From Candidatus Hestiella acidicharens (GTDB lineage: Archaea; Thermoproteota; Thermoprotei_A; Sulfolobales; Acidilobaceae), in contig WAJZ01000063.1 in the NCBI GenBank assembly GCA_015523575.1, forward strand, positions 1 through 10,396: a stretch of 10,396 nucleotides of DNA, written 5' to 3'. Under the pieces are notes generated by a model, which saw nothing but the letters and a program-made list of their open reading frames with translations, searched no databases and was not told the DNA's origin. Positions 1 to 5,904 of the stretch are shown here, piece after piece. Position numbers and translations under genes: made by a program. Position 1 is the first letter of the stretch, and every line of letters begins with the position of its first letter.

Positions 1-207
1 AGAAAATATTGCAGAGTGCATTGCTCCTACCTTGAAGAAGTATTGATGTAAGAGGTATGAATATGTGCCGAGACCAACAAATCTCGGTACCCTATTTACC
101 AGCGACCAGTTTAGGAAAGAAAGGTAGACGTTCCATGCTACGAGATATAGGAGTACGCCTGAGAAGAACAGGGTGGGTATGGCCATAATTAGCGCTCCTT
201 TTCTCAT
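1..207 (-). CDS. Sugar ABC transporter permease, MalF/UgpA type, N-terminal fragment (3' end beyond window)
   Basis: An open frame of 69 codons runs from an ATG at 207 to the left edge without a stop. The peptide opens with a short basic N-terminus (MRKG) and one long hydrophobic helix at about residues 5-30, then a W...YLSF.NW stretch and PRFVGLGTYSYLL at 41-53. This matches the first helix and the 'P-x-FVGL-x-x-Y-x-x-L' signature that opens MalF/UgpA-type permeases of binding-protein-dependent sugar importers. Such a protein forms half of the membrane channel; its partner permease, ATPase and binding protein are not in the window. An AGGGGAT Shine-Dalgarno lies at 213-219, five bases before the ATG. 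The gene follows the aldose 1-epimerase on the same strand after 94 bases, which fits a sugar-use locus. The exact substrate cannot be told. The helical N-terminus and FVGL motif make the family call fairly secure. Confidence 0.82.
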   Translation of the reverse strand, partial: MRKGALIMAIPTLFFSGVLLYLVAWNVYLSFLNWSLVNRVPRFVGLGTYSYLLHQYFFKVGAMHSAIFS

Positions 208-251
208 TAATTATCCCCTGATTATATACCTAGTTTATCCTAGCCCCTTTG

Positions 252-261
252 GGTTTAAAGA
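252..261 (-). promoter_or_regulatory. Possible TATA box for the sugar permease
   Basis: Read on the minus strand, CTTTAAACC lies about 50 bases before the permease ATG. Archaeal transcription usually starts about 26 bases downstream of the box centre, here near 230, giving a leader of roughly 22 bases that would include the Shine-Dalgarno at 213-219. The permease may therefore have its own promoter rather than depend on the epimerase transcript. This is judged by eye only. Confidence 0.35.
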
Positions 262-294
262 CTTTAGTAAATTTTTTTGTAAAATTTTTATAAT

Positions 295-309
295 AAAAAT
301 ATTAAAAAA
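295..309 (-). terminator. U-run terminator of the epimerase gene
   Basis: On the minus strand the last codons and stop of the epimerase are followed by two T runs: T6 at 309-304, which overlaps the stop codon, and T5 at 299-295. Archaeal RNA polymerase terminates at such U-runs without needing a hairpin. The same arrangement, a T run merging into the stop codon region, is seen at the kinase gene near 9780. Confidence 0.4.
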
Positions 310-1096
310 GAGAAATATAACTTATGGTAAAACTATAAGAAGTAGTGTTATGTGGCTTTAATATTTTTAGGCCGATCTTGTTGTTGAACGCATCAGGGGC
401 ACCACTCATAGGCTCTATGGCAACAGCGCCCTTTATTCCTGTATAAATTTGATAGAAGCACATGTTATTGCTTGATATCCGGATAGAAGAGTAGCTTGAA
501 ATAAGCGTTAAACTATTACAGATGTAGAAACAATCATCATACTCTCTATTTGTAGACAAGTCAAAATCTATCATCTTACCAGTTGGTATGTGATTAACAG
601 CTAGACATTTTTTAACCTTTTTTGGTTCTATTTTCCAATCATCTGATACTAAGAAATAGGGATGCGCACCAACAACTAGAGGGGCCGAGGTGTTATCTAT
701 ATTAGTTACGCTTATCTTTGTTTCTAAAGAACTTTCTCCAAGGGCATAGCTTACCTCTACCCTTATCTTTGCTGGATAACCTTTATTTGACAGCAGATAT
801 TCTAGTAAGGCGCTATCATCTGATTTCTCTTTTACATTAAACCTCTTATCCAATATAAGGCCATGGATGGCATTACCCTCTTCGTTTCTTTCCAAGGTGT
901 ATTCTTTTCCTTCGAATGTATACTTTCCCTCTCTAATTCTATTGGTAAAAGGTACTAGGATAGCCATTCCACCGAGAGTAAAATTCTTTTTATTCCCTTT
1001 TAAGAGCACATCTTTTCCATTAATGGTTAGGCTATAGAGGTAGGATCCAACTTCTTCAATTTCTGCCCTTGATTTATCTTTTCTCAACAATATCAT
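302..1096 (-). CDS. Aldose 1-epimerase family protein (mutarotase)
   Basis: The predicted product is about 264 residues and belongs to the aldose 1-epimerase (GalM-like) beta-sandwich family, which interconverts alpha and beta anomers of free sugars. Residues expected in the active site are visible: His78 in NAIHGL, His145 in GAHPYF and Glu228 in IEPMSGAPDAF, the usual general acid and base set. The PFTNRIREGKYTFEG segment at about 49-63 resembles the sugar-contacting P-x-x-NRI loop of the family. The frame is open back to an ATG at 1180, but I prefer the ATG at 1096: the extra 28 residues do not resemble the family, conserved sequence starts just after the later Met, and two TATA-like boxes lie inside the extension. 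There is no clear Shine-Dalgarno, so translation may start from a very short leader. The gene precedes a sugar ABC permease on the same strand. The sugar specificity is unknown. Confidence 0.88.
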   Translation of the reverse strand: MILLRKDKSRAEIEEVGSYLYSLTINGKDVLLKGNKKNFTLGGMAILVPFTNRIREGKYTFEGKEYTLERNEEGNAIHGLILDKRFNVKEKSDDSALLEYLLSNKGYPAKIRVEVSYALGESSLETKISVTNIDNTSAPLVVGAHPYFLVSDDWKIEPKKVKKCLAVNHIPTGKMIDFDLSTNREYDDCFYICNSLTLISSYSSIRISSNNMCFYQIYTGIKGAVAIEPMSGAPDAFNNKIGLKILKPHNTTSYSFTISYISLF

Positions 1097-1127
1097 TACT
1101 ACATCATTATACCTTGTTACTTCTTTG

Positions 1128-1148
1128 TATAAAAACGTTACTATAAAA
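1128..1148 (-). promoter_or_regulatory. Two TATA-like boxes of the aldose 1-epimerase gene
   Basis: On the minus strand TTTTTATA (1135-1128) and TTTTATAG (1148-1141) lie upstream of the preferred ATG at 1096. With the usual archaeal spacing they predict starts near 1105 and 1118, giving leaders of about 9 or 22 bases. Both boxes fall inside the longer reading frame that begins at 1180, so transcription from either would exclude that start. Confidence 0.5.
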
Positions 1149-1262
1149 GGTCTATGACAAAAATTAAAGGCTATGCTCACTAATTTTACTAGATTTTTCT
1201 TCTTGAACCAATGGGCTATTAAAGAAAAAATACTTCATTTCCATTTGTGGTCTATGCTAGGT

Positions 1263-1284
1263 TAGCAATAATTTAAGATTGCTA
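1263..1284. repeat. Perfect 7-bp inverted repeat with 8-base spacer
   Basis: TAGCAAT at 1263-1269 and ATTGCTA at 1278-1284 are exact reverse complements around an eight-base A/T-rich spacer. One further T/G wobble pair could extend an RNA stem to eight. It lies about 150 bases upstream of the epimerase start and 300 bases upstream of the permease start. It could be a binding site for a dimeric regulator or a small RNA hairpin; nothing else in the sequence decides between these. Confidence 0.5.
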
Positions 1285-1493
1285 GAAGAGCAAAGGTTTC
1301 TTACGCTAATCCAAGTATACCTAAAGGAGGCAACATTCAAAAACTGAAATTTTCTATGCAAAAGTTCTTTTATGATAACGCTAAAAAGTAATTAAAGATA
1401 TTGTTGTGGACTTTTTTGTTATATTATTAAGAGCGTATGAGAACTAAATGCCTTCGCTTTTTTAAAGCTACCTGTACAAGGAACCCTTCATAG

Positions 1494-1502
1494 GTTATAT
1501 AC
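1494..1502 (+). promoter_or_regulatory. Candidate distal TATA box of the APC permease gene
   Basis: GTTATATAC lies about 85 bases before the permease ATG. The expected transcription start would be near 1524, giving a leader of nearly 60 bases that carries the Shine-Dalgarno at 1572-1577. It is the better match to an SD-led transcript than the proximal box at 1550-1558. Confidence 0.35.
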
Positions 1503-1507
1503 TGGGC

Positions 1508-1529
1508 GTATGTAATAGATGTATGCAAT
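1508..1529 (+). repeat. Short direct repeat GTATGYAAT, two copies
   Basis: GTATGTAAT at 1508-1516 and GTATGCAAT at 1521-1529 match at eight of nine positions and start 13 bases apart. A related GCGTATG also occurs at 1433-1439 and again at 1506-1512. The pair lies between the two candidate TATA boxes of the permease gene, a position where a repressor or activator could act. The repeats are short enough that chance is a real alternative. Confidence 0.4.
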
Positions 1530-1549
1530 CTAAAGAAATAAAAATAGGA

Positions 1550-1558
1550 TATATAAAC
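1550..1558 (+). promoter_or_regulatory. Candidate proximal TATA box of the APC permease gene
   Basis: TATATAAAC lies about 28 bases upstream of the ATG at 1582, preceded by a purine- and A-rich stretch as expected for a BRE. With normal spacing the transcript would begin around 1580, essentially leaderless, and would lack the Shine-Dalgarno at 1572-1577. As a sequence it is the best TATA match in the region. Confidence 0.45.
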
Positions 1559-1581
1559 AGTTCATATTGTAAGGTGGATAT

Positions 1582-3039
1582 ATGGATATGGAAGGAGAGA
1601 AGAACGTTAAGACAAACTATCTGAGGCTGAAGAGAACACTCCAGTTAAAAAAGCAATTATCTTTTACAGACTTGCTCTTTTTGTCTTTAGAGGGTCAAGC
1701 CCCTTTTCTGACGCTACTAACTTATGCAACTTCTGTTATTCTTTATTCGCTCTTGTTTTCGCCCTTTTTAATAATAGTGGGTGCTTTAATAGTACTTGTT
1801 AACGGCTTGATCGTTTACAAGCTTTCCAGGATGTATGTTGAAACCGGCGGGTACTATATCTATGCCCTATACAGCTTAACCAGAAGGCTTGGACTAGAGA
1901 CGGGTTGGATGTATATATTCTACTCAGCGTTTTACGGTACTGCATATTTAATAGGATCAACGTTTATACTTCATTACGTTCTCGGTCTAAATGTTGTTAC
2001 ATCTTTGCTTATTGTCTTTATTCCCTCTATAGTTTTTCTGCTCTCTGGTTTAAAGCCGTCTGCAAGATATGCCGAGATTTCCGGTATTTCTGAAATAATA
2101 TTGATTTTCATAATATTTGTCATAGGCATTTATATGGCCCACTTCCACTTTTTTAACCCTTTCGTAAAAATACCGCCCCTTAATGATATAGCGTTAGCAC
2201 TACTTTTCGCTATAGGCATACCAACAGGGTATGGAACCATAATACCGCTTTCAGGGGAAACTATTAATACAAAAGACATAGGGAAAGCAGTACTTCTCGT
2301 TATAATGCTAGGAGCCGTTATAGAGAGCCTGGGCGTATATGGTCTGATTGACATGGGGATATATACTCATCAGTTCTCCCTTATATTCCATAGCCAAGTT
2401 CCTATTTTAGACCTCCTGAGAACGAACTTTGGTATATATGCTTTAGTTGTAATGGTCTATGCAGCCGTCAGCGATGGGATACTCTCGGCTCTTTCTTTTA
2501 TGATAGGAACTTCTAGAACTATCTATGCTATGGCACAGAAAGATATGTTGCCGAGCATTTTTACATGGCTTAGAAATAATCAGCCTATATTAGCCTCGTT
2601 ATTAACCATCTTCATATATGGTATAATACTTGTACCTAGCATACTGACAATAAAGAATCCCTTCTACCTATTTATTGAGCTTGGTGCAATCGCAGGTCTA
2701 GCAAACCTCTTTGTCCACCTTTCAGCTAATTTCTCCCTATTCTTTACTGCGATTAGACAGATAAAAAAGAGGGTTCTGAGCGGGATGGGCTTAGCAGGAA
2801 GGGTATTCTCATCGATCCTTAGCAAGATTTCCGATTTAACCCTATCAAGCATTGCCATAGGCATAACGCTGTTAACATTACTTTATTCTCTCCAATCAGT
2901 AGACAAGTTAGCGGAAAACATATTTATGGGATGGATTATAGTTGGCTTTCTCTACGCTGAGATTGTTGAAAATTATAGGGAATTGAAATATAAGGACATA
3001 AAAAATAGTGATGACGGTAGCGAAGCTAGTCCTTCTTAA
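1582..3039 (+). CDS. APC-superfamily permease, probably for amino acids
   Basis: The 485-residue product is very hydrophobic, with about 12 membrane helices between residues 28 and 460, a charged N-terminal tail and a polar, acidic C-terminal tail ending at SEASPS. Features of the amino acid-polyamine-organocation superfamily are visible: a small-residue break in helix 1 (SLEGQAPF, 35-42), the helix-6 region GYGTIIPLSGETINTKDIGKA (216-236) and the loop SRTIYAMAQKDMLPSIF (311-327), the counterpart of 'SR-x-x-YAMARDG-x-LP'. Proteins of this family usually import amino acids or related amines by symport or exchange; the substrate cannot be read here. The start is chosen by AGGTGG at 1572-1577, four bases before the ATG. 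The gene stands alone and its last 14 bases overlap the end of the convergent Bax1 gene. Some archaeal members are annotated simply as transporters of unknown substrate. Confidence 0.85.
   Translation: MDMEGEKNVKTNYLRLKRTLQLKKQLSFTDLLFLSLEGQAPFLTLLTYATSVILYSLLFSPFLIIVGALIVLVNGLIVYKLSRMYVETGGYYIYALYSLTRRLGLETGWMYIFYSAFYGTAYLIGSTFILHYVLGLNVVTSLLIVFIPSIVFLLSGLKPSARYAEISGISEIILIFIIFVIGIYMAHFHFFNPFVKIPPLNDIALALLFAIGIPTGYGTIIPLSGETINTKDIGKAVLLVIMLGAVIESLGVYGLIDMGIYTHQFSLIFHSQVPILDLLRTNFGIYALVVMVYAAVSDGILSALSFMIGTSRTIYAMAQKDMLPSIFTWLRNNQPILASLLTIFIYGIILVPSILTIKNPFYLFIELGAIAGLANLFVHLSANFSLFFTAIRQIKKRVLSGMGLAGRVFSSILSKISDLTLSSIAIGITLLTLLYSLQSVDKLAENIFMGWIIVGFLYAEIVENYRELKYKDIKNSDDGSEASPS
3000..3005 (-). 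terminator. Possible U-run terminator of the XPB-Bax1 operon
   Basis: On the minus strand a T6 run occurs about 21 bases past the Bax1 stop, inside the C-terminal coding part of the APC permease. It is the first T run downstream of the operon and could release its transcript. The permease's own nearest downstream T6, at 3137-3142, likewise lies inside Bax1, so the two transcripts would overlap as antisense RNA. Confidence 0.35.
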
Positions 3040-4486
3040 CTATAGCATCCATAACGCTAGTCCACTTAATGTGGTATCCCAAATGCTCAAGCACATCAAT
3101 TATGTAATCCCCATACTCTTCTCTGAGTTCTGATAGTTTTTTATTCTCAAAGTTTAGACCGGAGAGTTTCTTTAGAAAATCTTTTTTGATAAAGTAGTTC
3201 TTCAACTTTTCATAGCCATCTATTTCAAATTTTTTATCCTTAAGGGTTTTAGCCTCTATGTTATACGCGTTGCATATATCCTTAAATGAAACGACATCTT
3301 CGCTCAATCTAATCTTTTCCTCCTTTCCATATCTTTCCTTCACTTTGCTATACCTTCTCTTTAGTGAATTATAGTAATTGTTAAGCCAAATGTAGACTGC
3401 TGCCATGTTTATGTTTTTCTTGAATTTTATTACGTTATGCCCCTCAATCTTTCCATATCCGAGGCTTTCATCTACTATCAGTAGCAACGGTTCTGCAAAC
3501 TCCTTCACCTTCTCTGCTTTCCTTTGAATGTATTCTTTTGTCCAAAACCCAACTATTTCAATATAGACCTTAACTCCATCTTTAACCACAAGGAAGTCAG
3601 GTAAGAAAACAGTATTTTTTAGCACTATAGGCTCCGGTTCCCTTAATATCTTCCAATCCTTGGCTATAATCTTAAACTTTGAATAGAAGCTTTCTTCCAA
3701 TAGGCTATCAAAGCTTGTCTTGTATTCTTCCGTATTTTCAGAAAACAACGCATCTTTATTGCTAACGTTTAGCCTATACGTTTTACCTGTTTTCCCCATT
3801 ATTTCCGCTTCAATTTTCCAATCCTTGTTTTTCATTATATAGGGGAGCAGGAGGGCCATCGACCTGCCATACCTTTCTGTCATTCTTAGTAATGAAGCAG
3901 GACCAAACACTTCCAAATAGAAAGGATTTGCATATGCATTATACATGAGCCCTAGCCTTTTCATCCTGTATATAAGGCCTTTCCAATTGTAGCTAGTATA
4001 GATTTTAAGCCTTACGCCCTTCAGCAGAGCTGTTTGAAGTAGCTCAGTATTGTATTCCTTTATTATTTCGATAGGGTTAAGCTTAGGCACATACTTTATT
4101 TCAAGTTCATCCTCCATATCTGAGTAAATGTATTTCATCGGGTTAAATCCAAGCTCTTTATAGAAAGATCTTATTATCTCCCTTCTTTTCTGTTCATCGG
4201 TTACTGGTCCCATTGAGAAGACCTTATTCCTTATTATCCTAGGTTCTACCGGATATGACGCTTCGACCCTAGCTTTTCTTAAAATTATAGAGATAATTCC
4301 ATCTATTAGCCTTGGATCGTATATTTTCTTTAGGTACTTAGCTTCTTCCCTTGCATCTCCAACGGTTTTGCTAGTAGAAATTAATGAGATGACTTCTTGG
4401 ATTATGTCTACGTAGCTTTTATCGATAAAGAGGGGTTTAGCTATCCCCTTTGAATAGCTCATTCTTAGAAGGTCAGAGGATAACAT
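3026..4486 (-). CDS. bax1: Bax1 nuclease, partner of XPB (DUF790 family)
   Basis: The 486-residue product is encoded directly behind archaeal XPB and matches the Bax1 (binds archaeal XPB, DUF790) family. Its N-terminal half (about 1-240) is the XPB-binding and DNA-contacting part in the known family. A PD-(D/E)xK-type nuclease core follows: acidic residues in LLEESF (262-267), PDF at 296-298 and VYIEIVGFW at 307-315, with a lysine-rich helix after it. The C-terminal 100 residues are basic and helical. In studied archaea XPB and Bax1 form a helicase-nuclease that unwinds and cuts DNA, proposed to serve in nucleotide excision repair. The ATG at 4486 has a strong GGAGG at 4494-4498 seven bases upstream, and the gene overlaps the end of XPB by 14 bases, which points to translational coupling and equal amounts of the two subunits. 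The catalytic residues appear intact. Confidence 0.92.
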   Translation of the reverse strand: MLSSDLLRMSYSKGIAKPLFIDKSYVDIIQEVISLISTSKTVGDAREEAKYLKKIYDPRLIDGIISIILRKARVEASYPVEPRIIRNKVFSMGPVTDEQKRREIIRSFYKELGFNPMKYIYSDMEDELEIKYVPKLNPIEIIKEYNTELLQTALLKGVRLKIYTSYNWKGLIYRMKRLGLMYNAYANPFYLEVFGPASLLRMTERYGRSMALLLPYIMKNKDWKIEAEIMGKTGKTYRLNVSNKDALFSENTEEYKTSFDSLLEESFYSKFKIIAKDWKILREPEPIVLKNTVFLPDFLVVKDGVKVYIEIVGFWTKEYIQRKAEKVKEFAEPLLLIVDESLGYGKIEGHNVIKFKKNINMAAVYIWLNNYYNSLKRRYSKVKERYGKEEKIRLSEDVVSFKDICNAYNIEAKTLKDKKFEIDGYEKLKNYFIKKDFLKKLSGLNFENKKLSELREEYGDYIIDVLEHLGYHIKWTSVMDAIVKKD

Positions 4487-5807
4487 TACTTCTCCTCCTT
4501 TGACTTAGCCTATAGTCAGAGGTATTCCTAGTTACAAGTTCTATGAGCTCCGCTTTTTTCCCATCCTTCATTCTCAATATTCTCCCAAGCCTCTGAATGA
4601 ATTGCCTCCTTGTACCATATCCTCCAACTATTATGGCAACGCTCGCATCTGGTATATCGACACCTTCATCAAAAACGTTTGACGCCACTATAACTCTATA
4701 TTTGCCTTTTCTGAACTTTTCTATTATCTCCCTCCTCTCATCCTTAGGGGTTTTATACGTTACTGCAGGTATTAGAAAAAGCTTTGATATTTTGTATACT
4801 GCATGGGTATCCCTGGTGAAGATAATAACCTTTTCTTCTTTAAACCTCTCTATTAGCTCTTTAAGCTTTTCTATCTTTGATTGGGAGTTTATTGCTATGG
4901 CACTTGATTCGTACCATGCATGCAATGCTTCTCTAGCAGCCCTATTTTTAGATGCAAGGTATATCAACCTTTTGAAGTCCTGAAGAGAGTTCAGTCCAAT
5001 CCCTATTTTTTTAAGGTTTTCATTCATTTTTGCCCTCAAGGCCTTGTATTTCTTCTCCTCATCTTCTTTCAGGCTTACATATATCCTCTTTATTTTATAT
5101 TCCGCGAGATATTTTCCAGAGAGATCTGCAGGAGAAATCCTATAGACTATTGGACCTACTAGGTTTGGTAGTAGCCTATCCCTTCCATCTTCCCTTTCAG
5201 GAGTTGCTGTTAAGCCAAGCCTATATGGTGCTGGCATGAGTTGTGCTATTTCCATGTAGCCTTGAGAGGGAAGGTGATGAACCTCATCAAATATTATATA
5301 CATAAACCTGTTTCCTATTACTTCTAGTCTAGAATAAGCGCTGTCATATGTTGAAACTGTAATACCTTGTATATCTTCACTACCGCCTCCTAGGATTCCT
5401 GCATTAACTCCAAGGTTTTTTATTATTGACGCATGCCACTGATCTAGAAGGTCTATTGTAGGTACTACAATTATTGTCGGTACCTTTAAAATTGAAATTG
5501 TCTTTAATCCAAGCAGCGTTTTGCCAGAACCAGTAGGCATCACAATTATGCCCCTTTTAGATATAAGCCATGAATTTAGGGCCTTTCTTTGATATGGATG
5601 TAGCTTTATTTTATCATTTATTTGCGGTAGTGGGAGCGGGTTTATTACTTCATCCTTAACCTCTATCCCAGACTCTGCAAAATACCTTGTTACCTCAGCG
5701 TATTTGTATCCCATTGCAATATATTTCTTCATTTTTTCGTCATATTTCATGTTAGCGGCATAAGTGTCTGAGACTATGAGACCTTTATAATATCCTATCC
5801 TTGCCAC
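4473..5807 (-). CDS. xpb: Archaeal XPB, superfamily 2 DNA helicase
   Basis: The product is a DNA helicase of about 444 residues. Counting from the preferred GTG, an N-terminal DNA-recognition domain occupies about 1-65. The first helicase domain carries Walker A PTGSGKT (91-97), DEVHH (174-178) and TATP (200-203), followed at once by the XPB-specific RED triad (205-207). A thumb-like insertion at about 250-290 precedes the second helicase domain with DEGVD (380-384) and QRLGRILR (405-412). XPB uses ATP to open duplex DNA; in archaea it works with Bax1, whose gene overlaps this one by 14 bases. The frame opens with ATG at 5813, but GGAGG (5814-5818) touches that ATG directly. The GTG two codons later sits six bases from it and is the better start; the TTG between them is spaced three bases. 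All helicase motifs look intact and the length suits an archaeal XPB without the eukaryotic extensions. Confidence 0.93.
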   Translation of the reverse strand: MARIGYYKGLIVSDTYAANMKYDEKMKKYIAMGYKYAEVTRYFAESGIEVKDEVINPLPLPQINDKIKLHPYQRKALNSWLISKRGIIVMPTGSGKTLLGLKTISILKVPTIIVVPTIDLLDQWHASIIKNLGVNAGILGGGSEDIQGITVSTYDSAYSRLEVIGNRFMYIIFDEVHHLPSQGYMEIAQLMPAPYRLGLTATPEREDGRDRLLPNLVGPIVYRISPADLSGKYLAEYKIKRIYVSLKEDEEKKYKALRAKMNENLKKIGIGLNSLQDFKRLIYLASKNRAAREALHAWYESSAIAINSQSKIEKLKELIERFKEEKVIIFTRDTHAVYKISKLFLIPAVTYKTPKDERREIIEKFRKGKYRVIVASNVFDEGVDIPDASVAIIVGGYGTRRQFIQRLGRILRMKDGKKAELIELVTRNTSDYRLSQRRRSNVIL

Positions 5808-5813
5808 CAACAT

Positions 5814-5818
5814 CCTCC
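5814..5818 (-). promoter_or_regulatory. Ribosome-binding site that moves the XPB start
   Basis: Minus-strand AAGGAGG ends right at the ATG at 5813, leaving no spacer. Ribosomes normally need several bases between this site and the start codon. The GTG at 5807-5805 has a six-base spacer and the TTG at 5810-5808 three, so initiation two codons after the ATG is favoured. Confidence 0.55.
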
Positions 5819-5820
5819 TT

Positions 5821-5894
5821 TATTAAAATTTATATTTTTAAGGTAATAAATTTATTATAATATACTTTTAAAGAACTTTTCATATCTCCCTATT
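5821..5894. promoter_or_regulatory. Divergent core promoter of xpb-bax1 and fni-gds-gltX
   Basis: The gap between XPB and IDI-2 is only about 90 bases and nearly all A and T. A perfect 14-bp palindrome, TAATAAATTTATTA, lies at 5844-5857. On the minus strand TATA-like sequence within and beside it predicts XPB transcripts starting near 5826, just before the AAGGAGG. On the plus strand TTTATTATAA (5851-5860) predicts starts near 5884, giving a leader of about 20 bases that includes AGGTGG at 5895-5900. Other boxes, CTTTTAAAG at 5865-5873 (plus) and AAAATATAAA at about 5829-5839 (minus), would instead give nearly leaderless messages. With so much A/T, the exact box cannot be fixed by eye. Confidence 0.6.
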
Positions 5895-5900
5895 AGGTGG
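5895..5900 (+). promoter_or_regulatory. Ribosome-binding site supporting the GTG start of fni
   Basis: AGGTGG lies four bases before GTG at 5905. The APC permease shows the same AGGTGG-four-bases-start arrangement (1572-1577 and ATG 1582), and gltX has GGTG four bases before its TTG. This shared spacing supports the non-ATG starts of both fni and gltX. Confidence 0.6.
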
Positions 5901-5904
5901 AAGA

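Larger units (their letters stand above)
1181..1560. other. Intergenic region of about 400 bases without a convincing gene
   Basis: Between the epimerase promoter and the APC permease I find no gene I would defend. Short open stretches exist: a 26-codon minus-strand frame at 1164-1244, without a ribosome-binding site, and a 28-codon plus-strand stretch between the stops near 1258 and 1343. An isolated AAGGAGG at 1324-1330 looks like a strong Shine-Dalgarno but is followed only by an 18-codon frame beginning with ATT (or eight codons earlier in a longer open stretch) and ending TAA. A T6 run lies at 1412-1417. The region also holds an inverted repeat and a direct repeat, listed separately. It could be regulatory DNA, a small-RNA gene or the worn remains of a gene; the sequence alone does not decide. 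Confidence 0.6.

Noticed and set aside
173..361. 62-codon plus-strand frame with a hydrophobic stretch
   Set aside because: It starts with GTG, lies antisense to the start of the sugar permease and the end of the epimerase, and its composition simply mirrors the A/T-rich gap between them.
1164..1244. 26-codon minus-strand frame starting with ATG upstream of the epimerase
   Set aside because: It has no Shine-Dalgarno or well-placed TATA box and it ends in the epimerase promoter region; too short to support.
3008..3014. GTGATGA, a match to the C box of archaeal C/D guide RNAs
   Set aside because: It lies in the permease coding sequence, and no CTGA D box or second C-like box follows within about 60 bases.
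4597..4983. 128-codon plus-strand frame inside XPB
   Set aside because: It is entirely antisense to the conserved second helicase domain of XPB, has no ribosome-binding site of note, and resembles no family I know.
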